A DNA stretch of 64,000 nt from Aquibacillus rhizosphaerae (GTDB taxonomy: Bacteria > Bacillota > Bacilli > Bacillales > Amphibacillaceae). A program made the position numbers and the translations under genes. Where the stretch lies: positions 1 to 64,000 of the forward strand of contig NZ_JASTZU010000051.1 of assembly GCF_030282825.1 (NCBI RefSeq), read 5' to 3'. The notes under the pieces are model-generated. The model was given only the letters and a program-made list of their open reading frames with translations. It made no database searches and was not told the DNA's origin. Of this stretch, positions 56,688 through 64,000 are shown piece by piece; position 1 is the first letter of the stretch, and the number at the start of each line of letters is the position of its first letter.

Positions 56688-59144
56688 ATGAAAAATGTAG
56701 ATGTAATCGAAAAAAAAACGTTGAGATATAGAGAGATAATAGAAAAAATGACTATTGAAGAAAAAGCATCATTAATGTCAGGGAAAGACTTCTGGCAGAC
56801 ACAAGATATAGAGCGACTTGGAATTAACGGTATTTTTCTTGCTGATGGACCGCATGGTATTAGAAAACAAGCAGAAGCTGCTGATCATTTAGGTCTAAAC
56901 GAAAGTATTCCTGCAACATGTTTTCCAACTGCTGCAACAGTGGCAAATAGTTGGAATGAGAAACTGGGAGAAAAAATCGGACAGTATCTTGGTGAAGAGG
57001 CTGTTGCACAAAAAGTAAATGTATTACTTGGACCTGGTATTAATATGAAAAGAGATCCATTGTGTGGAAGAAACTTTGAATACTTTAGTGAAGATCCATA
57101 CCATGCTGGAAAATTAGCGGCTAGTTATATAAAAGGTATTCAGTCTCATGGTATTTCAGCTTGTGTAAAACACTTTGCCGTGAATAACCAAGAAGAAAGA
57201 CGTATGTCTATTGACACAATCGTAGACGAAAGAACACTAAGAGAAATCTATTTAACTGCATTTGAGATTGCAGTCAAAGAAGGAAATACGAAGACGGTTA
57301 TGTCTTCTTACAATATGCTAAATGGTGCATATACAAATGAAAACATGCATTTAATGCGCGAAATCTTACGTGATGAATGGGATTTTGATGGAGTTGTTGT
57401 GACGGATTGGGGCGGAAGTAATGATCGCGTAGCAGGACTTTTAGCTGGTAATGAATTGGAAATGCCGACAACAGCTGGTGAGACGAATCAGGAAATTATT
57501 GAGGCGATAAACAGTGGGAAGCTCAAACGTGAAGTCTTAGACGAAGCTGTCGATAGATTACTTCATCTAATATTCACAACAGAGGAAGTCTATAATAAAC
57601 CTTATAAGCAAGAATTTGATGTGAAACAACATCATCAAGTAGCTCAAGAGGTTTCAGAGGAATCGATTGTTCTACTTAAAAATGAAGCAAGTATATTACC
57701 ATTTAAAGATGGTGTGAAAGTAGCCACAATTGGACAATTTGCAGAAGAAGCGCGCTATCAGGGTGCGGGTTCATCTATTGTGAATCCAACGATTTTGGAA
57801 AATACATTAGATATTCTTAAAGATTCTCGAATTAATAGTATTGGCTATGAACCAGGCTTTGAACGCTATGGTAAAAAGAGTAAGAAAAAAATAGAAAAGG
57901 CATGTGCACTTGCAAGCAATGCAGATGTTGTTCTTTTATATATTGGTCTAGATGAGGCTACGGAAGCTGAAGGGCTAGACAGGCAAAATATGAAACTACC
58001 AGAAAACCAGATTGAATTAATAAAGGCTTTGTATGAGGTCAATCCAAATATTGTAGCGGTTCTATCTAGCGGTGCTGCAATAGAGATGCCATGGTTAGAT
58101 AAAGTGAAAGGTCTTGTAAACGGATATTTAAGTGGTCAGGCTGGAGCTAGAGCAATGTTAAGGGTATTGACAGGAGAGGTTAATCCTTCAGGGAAATTAG
58201 CAGAAACATATCCACTCCGATATGAAGATACGCCTGCTTATCACCAGTTTCCAGGGAAGGAAGTTAGTGTGGAATATCGTGAATCAATGTATATTGGCTA
58301 TCGTTATTATGATACAGCAAATATCAATGTTCGCTTTCCATTTGGATACGGCTTAAGTTATACAAGCTTTGATTATTCTGATATCCAAGTTAACAAGAAA
58401 GAAGTTACTTTTAAGTTAACAAACACAGGTGAAGTTGCCGGAATGGAGATCGTACAACTGTACGTTGGTTGTCAATCTGAAGCTATATTCAGACCTAAAA
58501 AAGAACTAAAAGGATTTACCAAAGTAGCGTTAAATCCTGGAGAAACGAGAACAGTAACGATACCTTTTGATGATAAGACATTCCGTTACTTTAATGTAAA
58601 AACAAATCAATGGGAAATTGAAGAAGCAAACTATAACATTATCATTGGAGCATCAAGTGTGGACACTCGACTAGAAGATTCAATTTTTGTTGAAGGCACA
58701 AACGCGCCACTTCCATATGACAAAGAGAAGCTACCATCCTATTATTCTGGTAAAGCTAATAACGTAAATGAAGCTGAATTTGAAACTCTACTCGGACGTA
58801 AAGTTCCTGTATCTACTTGGGATAGAACGAAGCCATTAGGCTATAATGATACGATTGCACAGTGCCAGTATGCAAAAGGAGCATTTGCAAGGTTTGCTTT
58901 TCATTCTATAACCTTTGCCCATTGGCTCTTGAAAAAAATTGGAAAAAGAGAATTGGCTAACCTAATTATGATGTCCGTCTATCATATGCCATTCAGAGGA
59001 GTTGCTAGAATGACTGGTGGCGTGATCAATATGCGAATGCTAGATGGTATTTTATTAATTGTAAATGGACATTTCTTTAAAGGGTTGCGTCACGTATTAA
59101 AAGAAAGAAGTAAGATGTTAAAAGTCGCTAAAGGCAATAATTAA
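56688..59144 (+). CDS. Cytoplasmic GH3 beta-glycosidase, copy 2
   Basis: This 818-residue GH3 enzyme has no signal peptide and canonical order: TIM barrel (LADGPHGIRKQ; nucleophile Asp240 in VVTDWGGSNDR), sandwich domain (YQGAGSSIVNP, FPFGYGLSYTSF) and fibronectin-III-like domain. A tail of about 120 residues contains hydrophobic segments (FAFHSITFAHWLLKKIG, ANLIMMSVYHMPF). The tail recurs in the paralogue at 34567 and may bind membrane. Compared with that copy it has an N-terminal extension of about 11 residues. It follows the permuted GH3 and is followed by GtrA-like genes 29 bases later. Confidence 0.88.
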   Translation: MKNVDVIEKKTLRYREIIEKMTIEEKASLMSGKDFWQTQDIERLGINGIFLADGPHGIRKQAEAADHLGLNESIPATCFPTAATVANSWNEKLGEKIGQYLGEEAVAQKVNVLLGPGINMKRDPLCGRNFEYFSEDPYHAGKLAASYIKGIQSHGISACVKHFAVNNQEERRMSIDTIVDERTLREIYLTAFEIAVKEGNTKTVMSSYNMLNGAYTNENMHLMREILRDEWDFDGVVVTDWGGSNDRVAGLLAGNELEMPTTAGETNQEIIEAINSGKLKREVLDEAVDRLLHLIFTTEEVYNKPYKQEFDVKQHHQVAQEVSEESIVLLKNEASILPFKDGVKVATIGQFAEEARYQGAGSSIVNPTILENTLDILKDSRINSIGYEPGFERYGKKSKKKIEKACALASNADVVLLYIGLDEATEAEGLDRQNMKLPENQIELIKALYEVNPNIVAVLSSGAAIEMPWLDKVKGLVNGYLSGQAGARAMLRVLTGEVNPSGKLAETYPLRYEDTPAYHQFPGKEVSVEYRESMYIGYRYYDTANINVRFPFGYGLSYTSFDYSDIQVNKKEVTFKLTNTGEVAGMEIVQLYVGCQSEAIFRPKKELKGFTKVALNPGETRTVTIPFDDKTFRYFNVKTNQWEIEEANYNIIIGASSVDTRLEDSIFVEGTNAPLPYDKEKLPSYYSGKANNVNEAEFETLLGRKVPVSTWDRTKPLGYNDTIAQCQYAKGAFARFAFHSITFAHWLLKKIGKRELANLIMMSVYHMPFRGVARMTGGVINMRMLDGILLIVNGHFFKGLRHVLKERSKMLKVAKGNN

Positions 59145-59173
59145 CATAGCCTATGGGACAAAGGAGAGGTAAA

Positions 59174-59803
59174 ATGGATATGGAAAAAGCAAAAGAAAAA
59201 AAAGCTGTTTCGGGACCTCTTAGGTTCTGGACTAGATATAAAGAGAAACATCCAAATATTGCACAATTTCTAGTATTCTTTTTGCTAAGTAATGGTGTAA
59301 CTGCGCTACAACTTGTTTTAATGCCAGTTTTTAAAAGTATTTTTGCTCAAACAAGCTTAGTAAGTACTAGTTTCCAAGTTTTACAACTTGGACAAAATTT
59401 GGATGGAACGGCTTACTATGTATTTGATTATGCAGCAGGAGCACTATCAGCAGGTGGTGGAGGTGGGTTAGCCTATTTCCTAGCCGTGCAAATAACCATT
59501 GCTATTGCACAGATAATTAACTTTTTTGCTCAAAGAAGTATTACGTTCAAATCAAACAGTAATATTTGGAAAGCTGCATTTTGGTATTTCATAGCTTATA
59601 TTATCATTACAATTGGAGCCGCAGCTGCACAAGGTTTCTATAAAGCGCCAATCTATAACCTATTTATGAATACATGGGAATTAGGTTCACTTGGAGAAAC
59701 AACAGCCGATGTTATTACAATGACTATAAATAGTGCTATTGCTTTCTGGGTATTCTTCCCAATATTTAAAATAATTTTCAAAGAAAAACCTGAAAAAGAG
59801 TAA
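59174..59803 (+). CDS. GtrA-like membrane protein, tandem copy 1
   Basis: This membrane protein of about 209 residues has four helices. It shows the GtrA pattern in IAQFLVFFLLSNGVTALQLV (helix 1) and AQIINFFAQRSITFKSN (end of helix 3). It differs from ordinary GtrA (about 130 residues) by a long insert with YYVFDYAAGALSAGGGGG after helix 1. GtrA proteins are thought to move lipid-linked sugars across the membrane. The ATG at 59153 is in frame, but AAGGAGAGG points to 59174. It is a close paralogue of the next gene, with a shared leader sequence. Confidence 0.72.
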   Translation: MDMEKAKEKKAVSGPLRFWTRYKEKHPNIAQFLVFFLLSNGVTALQLVLMPVFKSIFAQTSLVSTSFQVLQLGQNLDGTAYYVFDYAAGALSAGGGGGLAYFLAVQITIAIAQIINFFAQRSITFKSNSNIWKAAFWYFIAYIIITIGAAAAQGFYKAPIYNLFMNTWELGSLGETTADVITMTINSAIAFWVFFPIFKIIFKEKPEKE

Positions 59804-59919
59804 TTATTAGTTGTTAACCTTTGTAATTGTATGGAGTCATAACTGACTGATGTAATAGGTGCAAAAAAAGATCTTATAGTGCAACCAAAAGGGTGTTTAG
59901 GCAACAAAGGAGAGGTAAG

Positions 59920-60546
59920 ATGAATGTTTTTAAAACCAACGTTGCTACCTCAGGTGCTACAGGATTTTGGGTTAAATATAAAGAGAAGCACCCAACTATT
60001 GCACAATTTTTAGTTTTCTTAATTCTAAGTTATGGAGTTACTTTATTACAATTCATATTAATGCCTGTATTCAAAAGTATGTTTGCTCAAACGGTATTAT
60101 TAAGTACTAGTTTCCAAGTTTTACAGTTCGGCCATAACTTTGATGGAAGCCCTAACTATATATTCGATTATGCAGCAGGGGCACTATCTACAGGTGGTGG
60201 AGGTGGATTAGCCTACTTCCTATCTGTACAAATAGCAATTGCCATTGCACAGATTATTAATTTTTTTGTCCAAAGAAGCATTACGTTTAAATCAAATACA
60301 AACATTTGGAAGGCTGCATTTTGGTACGTGCTTGCTTACATTATAATTACAATAGGAGCTGCTGTGGCTCAAGGATTCTATAAAGCTCCTATCTATGATT
60401 TGTTAATGAATACATGGGAAATGGATTCATACGGGGAAACAACAGCAGATATGATTACAATGAAAATAAACGGTACGATTTCTTTTTGGGTGTTCTTCCC
60501 AATATTTAAAATAATTTTCAAACAAGAGCCTGATATTCAGGACTAG
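59920..60546 (+). CDS. GtrA-like membrane protein, tandem copy 2
   Basis: This protein of about 208 residues is near-identical in layout to the gene before it: TIAQFLVFLILSYGVTLLQF, the insert YIFDYAAGALSTGGGGGLAY, then QRSITFKSNTNIWKAAFWY. Even the leader CAAAGGAGAGGTAA is shared, so a recent tandem duplication is likely. GTG 59893 is in frame, but the ATG at 59920 follows the ribosome binding site correctly. It ends 16 bases before a glycosyltransferase gene, which suggests that the three proteins act together on a lipid-linked sugar. Confidence 0.72.
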   Translation: MNVFKTNVATSGATGFWVKYKEKHPTIAQFLVFLILSYGVTLLQFILMPVFKSMFAQTVLLSTSFQVLQFGHNFDGSPNYIFDYAAGALSTGGGGGLAYFLSVQIAIAIAQIINFFVQRSITFKSNTNIWKAAFWYVLAYIIITIGAAVAQGFYKAPIYDLLMNTWEMDSYGETTADMITMKINGTISFWVFFPIFKIIFKQEPDIQD

Positions 60547-60562
60547 AAAAGGTAGTGAGAGA

Positions 60563-61579
60563 ATGAAATTATTATCAGTAGTTATACCTTGTTATAATTC
60601 ACAAGATTATATGAGATATTGTATAGAATCCCTTTTGCCTGGAGGGGAGGATGTAGAGATACTGATAGTGAATGACGGCTCCGTTGATCAAACTGCAGAA
60701 ATAGCAGATGAGTACGCATCGAAGTATCCAAACATGATTAGAGCAATTCATCAAGATAATGGTGGACATGGAGAAGCTGTAAATGCAGGAGTGCGAAATG
60801 CATCCGGGTTGTATTTTAAGGTAGTAGATAGTGATGATTGGGTTGATATTAGGGCTTATATAAAAGTTCTAGAAGCCTTAAAAGAATTAAGTGTGAATGA
60901 GAAGATTGTAGACATGGTAATCAGTAATTTTGTCTACGAAAAAGAGGGAGTTAAATATAAGAAGGTTATGAAATATGATAATGTTCTTCCAGAAGGCGTC
61001 ATTTTTACTTGGGATGACATTAAGCAATTTCATAAAGGTCAGTATATTTTAATGCACTCGGTTATTTACCGGACACAAATGTTGATAGATTGCGGACTAG
61101 AACTACCAAAGCACACGTTCTATGTAGATAATTTATATGTCTATACGCCACTTGAACATGTGAGGAAAATGTTTTATGTGAATGTTGATTTATATAGGTA
61201 CTTGATTGGAAGAGAAGATCAATCAGTTCAAGAAAGTATTATGATTAAAAGAATTGATCAACAGATTAAAGTGAATAAGCTTATGATCGAACAAGTGAAT
61301 ATTGATTCTATTGAAAATCCAAATTTGCGTAACTATATGTTAAGACATCTGGAGATCGTTACGGTTGTATCTGCAATATTATTAATTCGTTCAGGAACTG
61401 CTGAAAACCTTCAGAAAAAAAGAGAGTTAAGGAAGTATATTAAAAACAAGGATATTCAGTTGTATCATAATCTCAAGTACGGGATTATGGGCAATTTAAT
61501 AAATCTTCCCGGCCCTGCAGGTAGAAAAATTTCTGTAGGCGCATATAAAATATCTCAAAGGTTAGTAGGGTTTAATTAA
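60563..61579 (+). CDS. Family 2 glycosyltransferase
   Basis: This 338-residue GT-A enzyme begins LLSVVIPCYNSQDYMRYCIE and has ILIVNDGSVDQT, then NGGHGEAVNAGVRNASGLYF and the metal-binding VVDSDDW (about 91-97). No C-terminal membrane helices are seen, so it differs from GtrB-type bactoprenol glucosyltransferases. The C-terminal part (YHNLKYGIMGNLINLPGPAG) is basic and may touch the membrane. AGGTAGTGAGAG precedes the ATG. It is the third gene after the GtrA-like pair and ends the run before a terminator. Confidence 0.88.
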   Translation: MKLLSVVIPCYNSQDYMRYCIESLLPGGEDVEILIVNDGSVDQTAEIADEYASKYPNMIRAIHQDNGGHGEAVNAGVRNASGLYFKVVDSDDWVDIRAYIKVLEALKELSVNEKIVDMVISNFVYEKEGVKYKKVMKYDNVLPEGVIFTWDDIKQFHKGQYILMHSVIYRTQMLIDCGLELPKHTFYVDNLYVYTPLEHVRKMFYVNVDLYRYLIGREDQSVQESIMIKRIDQQIKVNKLMIEQVNIDSIENPNLRNYMLRHLEIVTVVSAILLIRSGTAENLQKKRELRKYIKNKDIQLYHNLKYGIMGNLINLPGPAGRKISVGAYKISQRLVGFN

Positions 61580-61739
61580 AAGAAACAATTATAAATGTTT
61601 ATTATCTGCATCAATTTCACCTTTATCTAGCCATTAACAATGAAACGTTTTTATTCAACCGTAAATTGTTATTGATGGTGTTAAAATTGGTATTATGAAC
61701 TTGATAGATTTAATGTAATATAAAATAAAATATGTAATT

Positions 61740-61768
61740 GATGAGAACGTCATTATGATGTTCTCATT
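61740..61768 (+). terminator. Terminator after the glycosyltransferase gene
   Basis: ATGAGAAC pairs with GTTCTCAT around an 11-base loop and is followed by an AT-rich tract. The T run is weak. Confidence 0.55.
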
Positions 61769-61852
61769 ATTTATATATAAAAGTTACTTTCAGGTGAAGT
61801 GATTTTATTCACTATTTAAATAGGAAGAAACACATTAATGGGAGGGATATAG

Positions 61853-62269
61853 ATGAAGATTGCATTAATTGCTCACGACAAGAAAAAGGCTGATTTGGTC
61901 AATTTTTCGATAGCTTATCAACCCGTATTAGCCAAGCATCAATTGTATGCAACAGGTACAACAGGGCAAAAAATTATCGATGCCACGGGATTACATATCC
62001 ACCGTTTCCAATCAGGTCCCCTCGGAGGAGATCAACAAATTGGTTCATTAATTGCAAACAATGATATGGATATCGTTATCTTTTTTAGAGACCCACTTAC
62101 AGCGCAACCCCATGAACCAGATATTATTGCGTTACTAAGGCTTTGTGATGTCTATTGCATTCCATTAGCAACAAATATGGGTACTGCTGAGATACTCATA
62201 CGAAGTCTTGAAGAAGGTAAAATAAAGTGGCGTAACATCATTCACAGTAAAACAAACGAGAAAAGTTAA
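61853..62269 (+). CDS. mgsA: Methylglyoxal synthase
   Basis: MgsA converts dihydroxyacetone phosphate to methylglyoxal and phosphate, a bypass that relieves sugar-phosphate stress. The 138-residue protein reads [16 protein letters not shown], then [20 protein letters not shown] and [15 protein letters not shown] with the catalytic Asp in GGDQQ, a full-length match. GGGAGGG precedes the ATG. In B. subtilis the gene sits with dapB and bshA; here it stands alone between sugar genes. Confidence 0.95.
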   Translation: MKIALIAHDKKKADLVNFSIAYQPVLAKHQLYATGTTGQKIIDATGLHIHRFQSGPLGGDQQIGSLIANNDMDIVIFFRDPLTAQPHEPDIIALLRLCDVYCIPLATNMGTAEILIRSLEEGKIKWRNIIHSKTNEKS

Positions 62270-62335
62270 ATACTAAAGAACAATTAATGCAGTAGTGGTA
62301 TTTTTTTGAAAGCTAAGAAAGTATAAAAACCAGTG

Positions 62336-62420
62336 ACATCTAGCTCCAGTGCGTGCTCGAGTCAAACATCTTTGTGGTAAAGAGCACCACATAGATGTTC
62401 GTCTTCATTGCTCCTAGGAT
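62336..62420. repeat. Dispersed Bacillaceae-type palindromic repeat, degenerate
   Basis: CTAGCTCCAGTG at one end and TTGCTCCTAGG at the other flank an inverted repeat AACATCTTTGTGGT/ACCACATAGATGTT. Short repeats that open TCTAGCTCCAGCGCC are common in Bacillus genomes from memory. A 66-codon frame (62395-62595) running out of it has no ribosome binding site and is ignored. The rest of the 62270-62779 gap shows nothing else. Confidence 0.5.
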
Positions 62421-62779
62421 AAGGACAAAGGAATACATTATGGAAAAACATCACAGAAACAAGTTTTTTTCTTATTTCGAAGGCACCGTGAGCTTTTTTT
62501 ATTCAAGAATAAAAAATTCCTGTTTATGTTTGTTGTCGATGAAAAATTATTCTAAAAAGGTTCCTACTTATAGTTATGGATATTGGTATCAATAGTCTGT
62601 TAAAATATGGTCATAGTAAAAATAATTCCTTATCCTAGAGGGAGAAGTATTAGAAAATAGATAAATTCTATAGTAGAATACTTTTATAGAATTAGCTCAA
62701 ATTATGAACCATTTACAAAAAAATTGTTTCGGAAGTATCTCTTTGGGGGAGAACCACGGAAAACAAATGAGGAATCAGA

Positions 62780-64000
62780 ATGAAATATAGAGAATTAATT
62801 GCAAAAATGACTTTAGAAGAGAAGGCATCTTTGATGTCAGGTAAAGACTTCTGGCAAACGCAGGATATAGAGCGTCTTGGAATTAATAGTATGTTTCTTG
62901 CTGATGGACCGCATGGGATCAGGAGACAGGAGGTTGCAGCGGACCAACTTGGGCTAAATGCTGGTCTACCGGCAACTTGCTATCCAACTGCTGCAACTGT
63001 AGCAAACAGTTGGAACGCTGAACTTGGAGAAAAAGTTGGGGATTATCTTGGAGAAGAGGCGATTGCTCAAAAGGTTAATGTCTTACTTGGTCCAGGAGTT
63101 AATATGAAGAGAAACCCACTATGTGGAAGAAACTTTGAGTATTTTAGCGAGGATCCCTATCATGCAGGTAAAATGGCTGCAAGTTATATTCGAGGTATCC
63201 AATCCCATGGAGTTTCTGCTTGTGTAAAGCATTTTGCGGTAAATAATCAGGAAAAAAGAAGAATGTCTATTGATACGATAGTTGATGAAAGAACGCTTAG
63301 GGAAATTTATTTAACTGCTTTTGAAATAGCAGTTAAGGAAGGCGAAACGAAGACAATTATGTCATCCTACAATAGGTTGAATGGGGACTATACAAACGAA
63401 AGTCAACACTTAATGAATGATATCCTTAGGAAAGAGTGGAATTTTGATGGGGTTGTTGTGACGGACTGGGGTGGCAGCAATGACCGTATTGCAGGGCTTT
63501 TAGCCGGAAATGAACTAGAGATGCCAACAACAGCAGGAGAAACTGATCGAGAAATTATAAACGCAGTGAAAACAGGGGAAATAAAAGAAAGAGTTCTAGA
63601 TGAGTGTGTAGATCGATTACTTGAACTTGTTTTCTCTACTAATGAAGTATTTGAGAAACCTTATAAACAAGAAATTGATGTAGAAAAACATCACAGAGTA
63701 GCCCAGAAAGTTGCTGAAGAATCAATTGTTCTTTTGAAAAATGAAGACAATTTGTTACCGCTTAAATTCGGGAAAAAGGTTGCTGTGATTGGGGACTTTG
63801 CTAAGGATGCACGGTATCAAGGTGCAGGCTCATCGATTGTAAATCCCACTATATTGGACCATACGATGGATTGCTTTGAGGAATCGGGAATCGTAAGTAT
63901 TGGTTATGAACCTGGATTTGAACGTTATGGAAAGAAAAGCGTAGATAAGATAAATAAAGCATGTGCACTTGCTGAAAAAGCTGATGTAGTCTTTTTATAT
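62780..64000 (+). CDS. Cytoplasmic GH3 beta-glycosidase, copy 3, cut by window end
   Basis: The first 407 codons of a third canonical GH3 gene are visible and remain open to the last base. It starts MKYRELIAKMTLEEKASLMS with LADGPHGIRRQ and nucleophile Asp229 in VVTDWGGSNDR, and reaches YQGAGSSIVNPTI of the second domain. It is closest to the gene at 56688, sharing SGKDFWQTQDIERLGIN and NELEMPTTAGET. GAGG lies seven bases before the ATG. No signal peptide. It extends the same glycan locus beyond the window. Confidence 0.9.
   Translation, partial: MKYRELIAKMTLEEKASLMSGKDFWQTQDIERLGINSMFLADGPHGIRRQEVAADQLGLNAGLPATCYPTAATVANSWNAELGEKVGDYLGEEAIAQKVNVLLGPGVNMKRNPLCGRNFEYFSEDPYHAGKMAASYIRGIQSHGVSACVKHFAVNNQEKRRMSIDTIVDERTLREIYLTAFEIAVKEGETKTIMSSYNRLNGDYTNESQHLMNDILRKEWNFDGVVVTDWGGSNDRIAGLLAGNELEMPTTAGETDREIINAVKTGEIKERVLDECVDRLLELVFSTNEVFEKPYKQEIDVEKHHRVAQKVAEESIVLLKNEDNLLPLKFGKKVAVIGDFAKDARYQGAGSSIVNPTILDHTMDCFEESGIVSIGYEPGFERYGKKSVDKINKACALAEKADVVFLY

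Noticed and set aside
60563-61579. GT2 enzyme as GtrB bactoprenol glucosyltransferase
   Set aside because: GtrB carries two C-terminal membrane helices, and none are visible here, so only the family-level call is made.
62395-62595. 66-codon frame after mgsA
   Set aside because: It begins inside a dispersed palindromic repeat, lacks a ribosome binding site and resembles no protein I know.

Overview
The window is a low-GC Firmicute chromosome segment, most likely from a salt-tolerant member of the Bacillaceae (Oceanobacillus, Virgibacillus or Gracilibacillus type; the genus is an inference). The first 10.7 kb keeps the Bacillus subtilis gene order: end of an rRNA operon (5S, tRNA-fMet, tRNA-Asp), thiL-tsaE-tsaB-rimI-tsaD, ABC-F ydiF, rex, ydiK-ydiL and groES-groEL behind a CIRCE operator. 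The tatAy-tatCy pair expected between rex and ydiK is absent. The tsaD-ydiF gap carries a dense cluster of DnaA boxes.

From 10.7 to 31 kb the sequence is accessory and partly decayed. It holds an LPXTG-anchored PAP2 phosphatase, a truncated LXG (type VII secretion) toxin with its accessory genes, and a tight operon of hybrid histidine kinase, CheR methyltransferase and REC-GGDEF diguanylate cyclase. A graveyard follows: an IS3-family transposase tail, a DUF3221-like lipoprotein with a nonsense codon, and two separate remnants of a TOTE-type primase-helicase. One intact multidrug-type ABC exporter lies between those two remnants.

From 28.9 to 37 kb there is a sugar locus. An AraC regulator fused to a GH39 domain precedes a membrane-anchored GH3 with permuted domain order and a cytoplasmic canonical GH3. 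The same membrane/cytoplasmic GH3 pair recurs at 53.7-59.1 kb. There it is followed by two tandem GtrA-like membrane proteins, a GT2 glycosyltransferase, methylglyoxal synthase and a third cytoplasmic GH3 cut by the window end. Together these look like a glycan or glycolipid processing system whose substrate cannot be read from sequence.

Between the sugar loci, 38.8-45.8 kb is a choline-to-glycine-betaine regulon: betA, opuAC, gbsR and gbsA. Four copies of an 18-bp palindrome near GTTAAATAAATTTTTAAC lie upstream of exactly these four genes, and it is almost certainly the GbsR operator. An AI-2E-type transporter sits inside this group. From 46 to 53.5 kb come a GGDEF remnant, an ATP-grasp ligase/M20 peptidase pair, a KGG-repeat stress protein, a chemoreceptor preceded by a 22-bp-arm perfect palindrome, UDP-galactopyranose mutase, and a LysR regulator.
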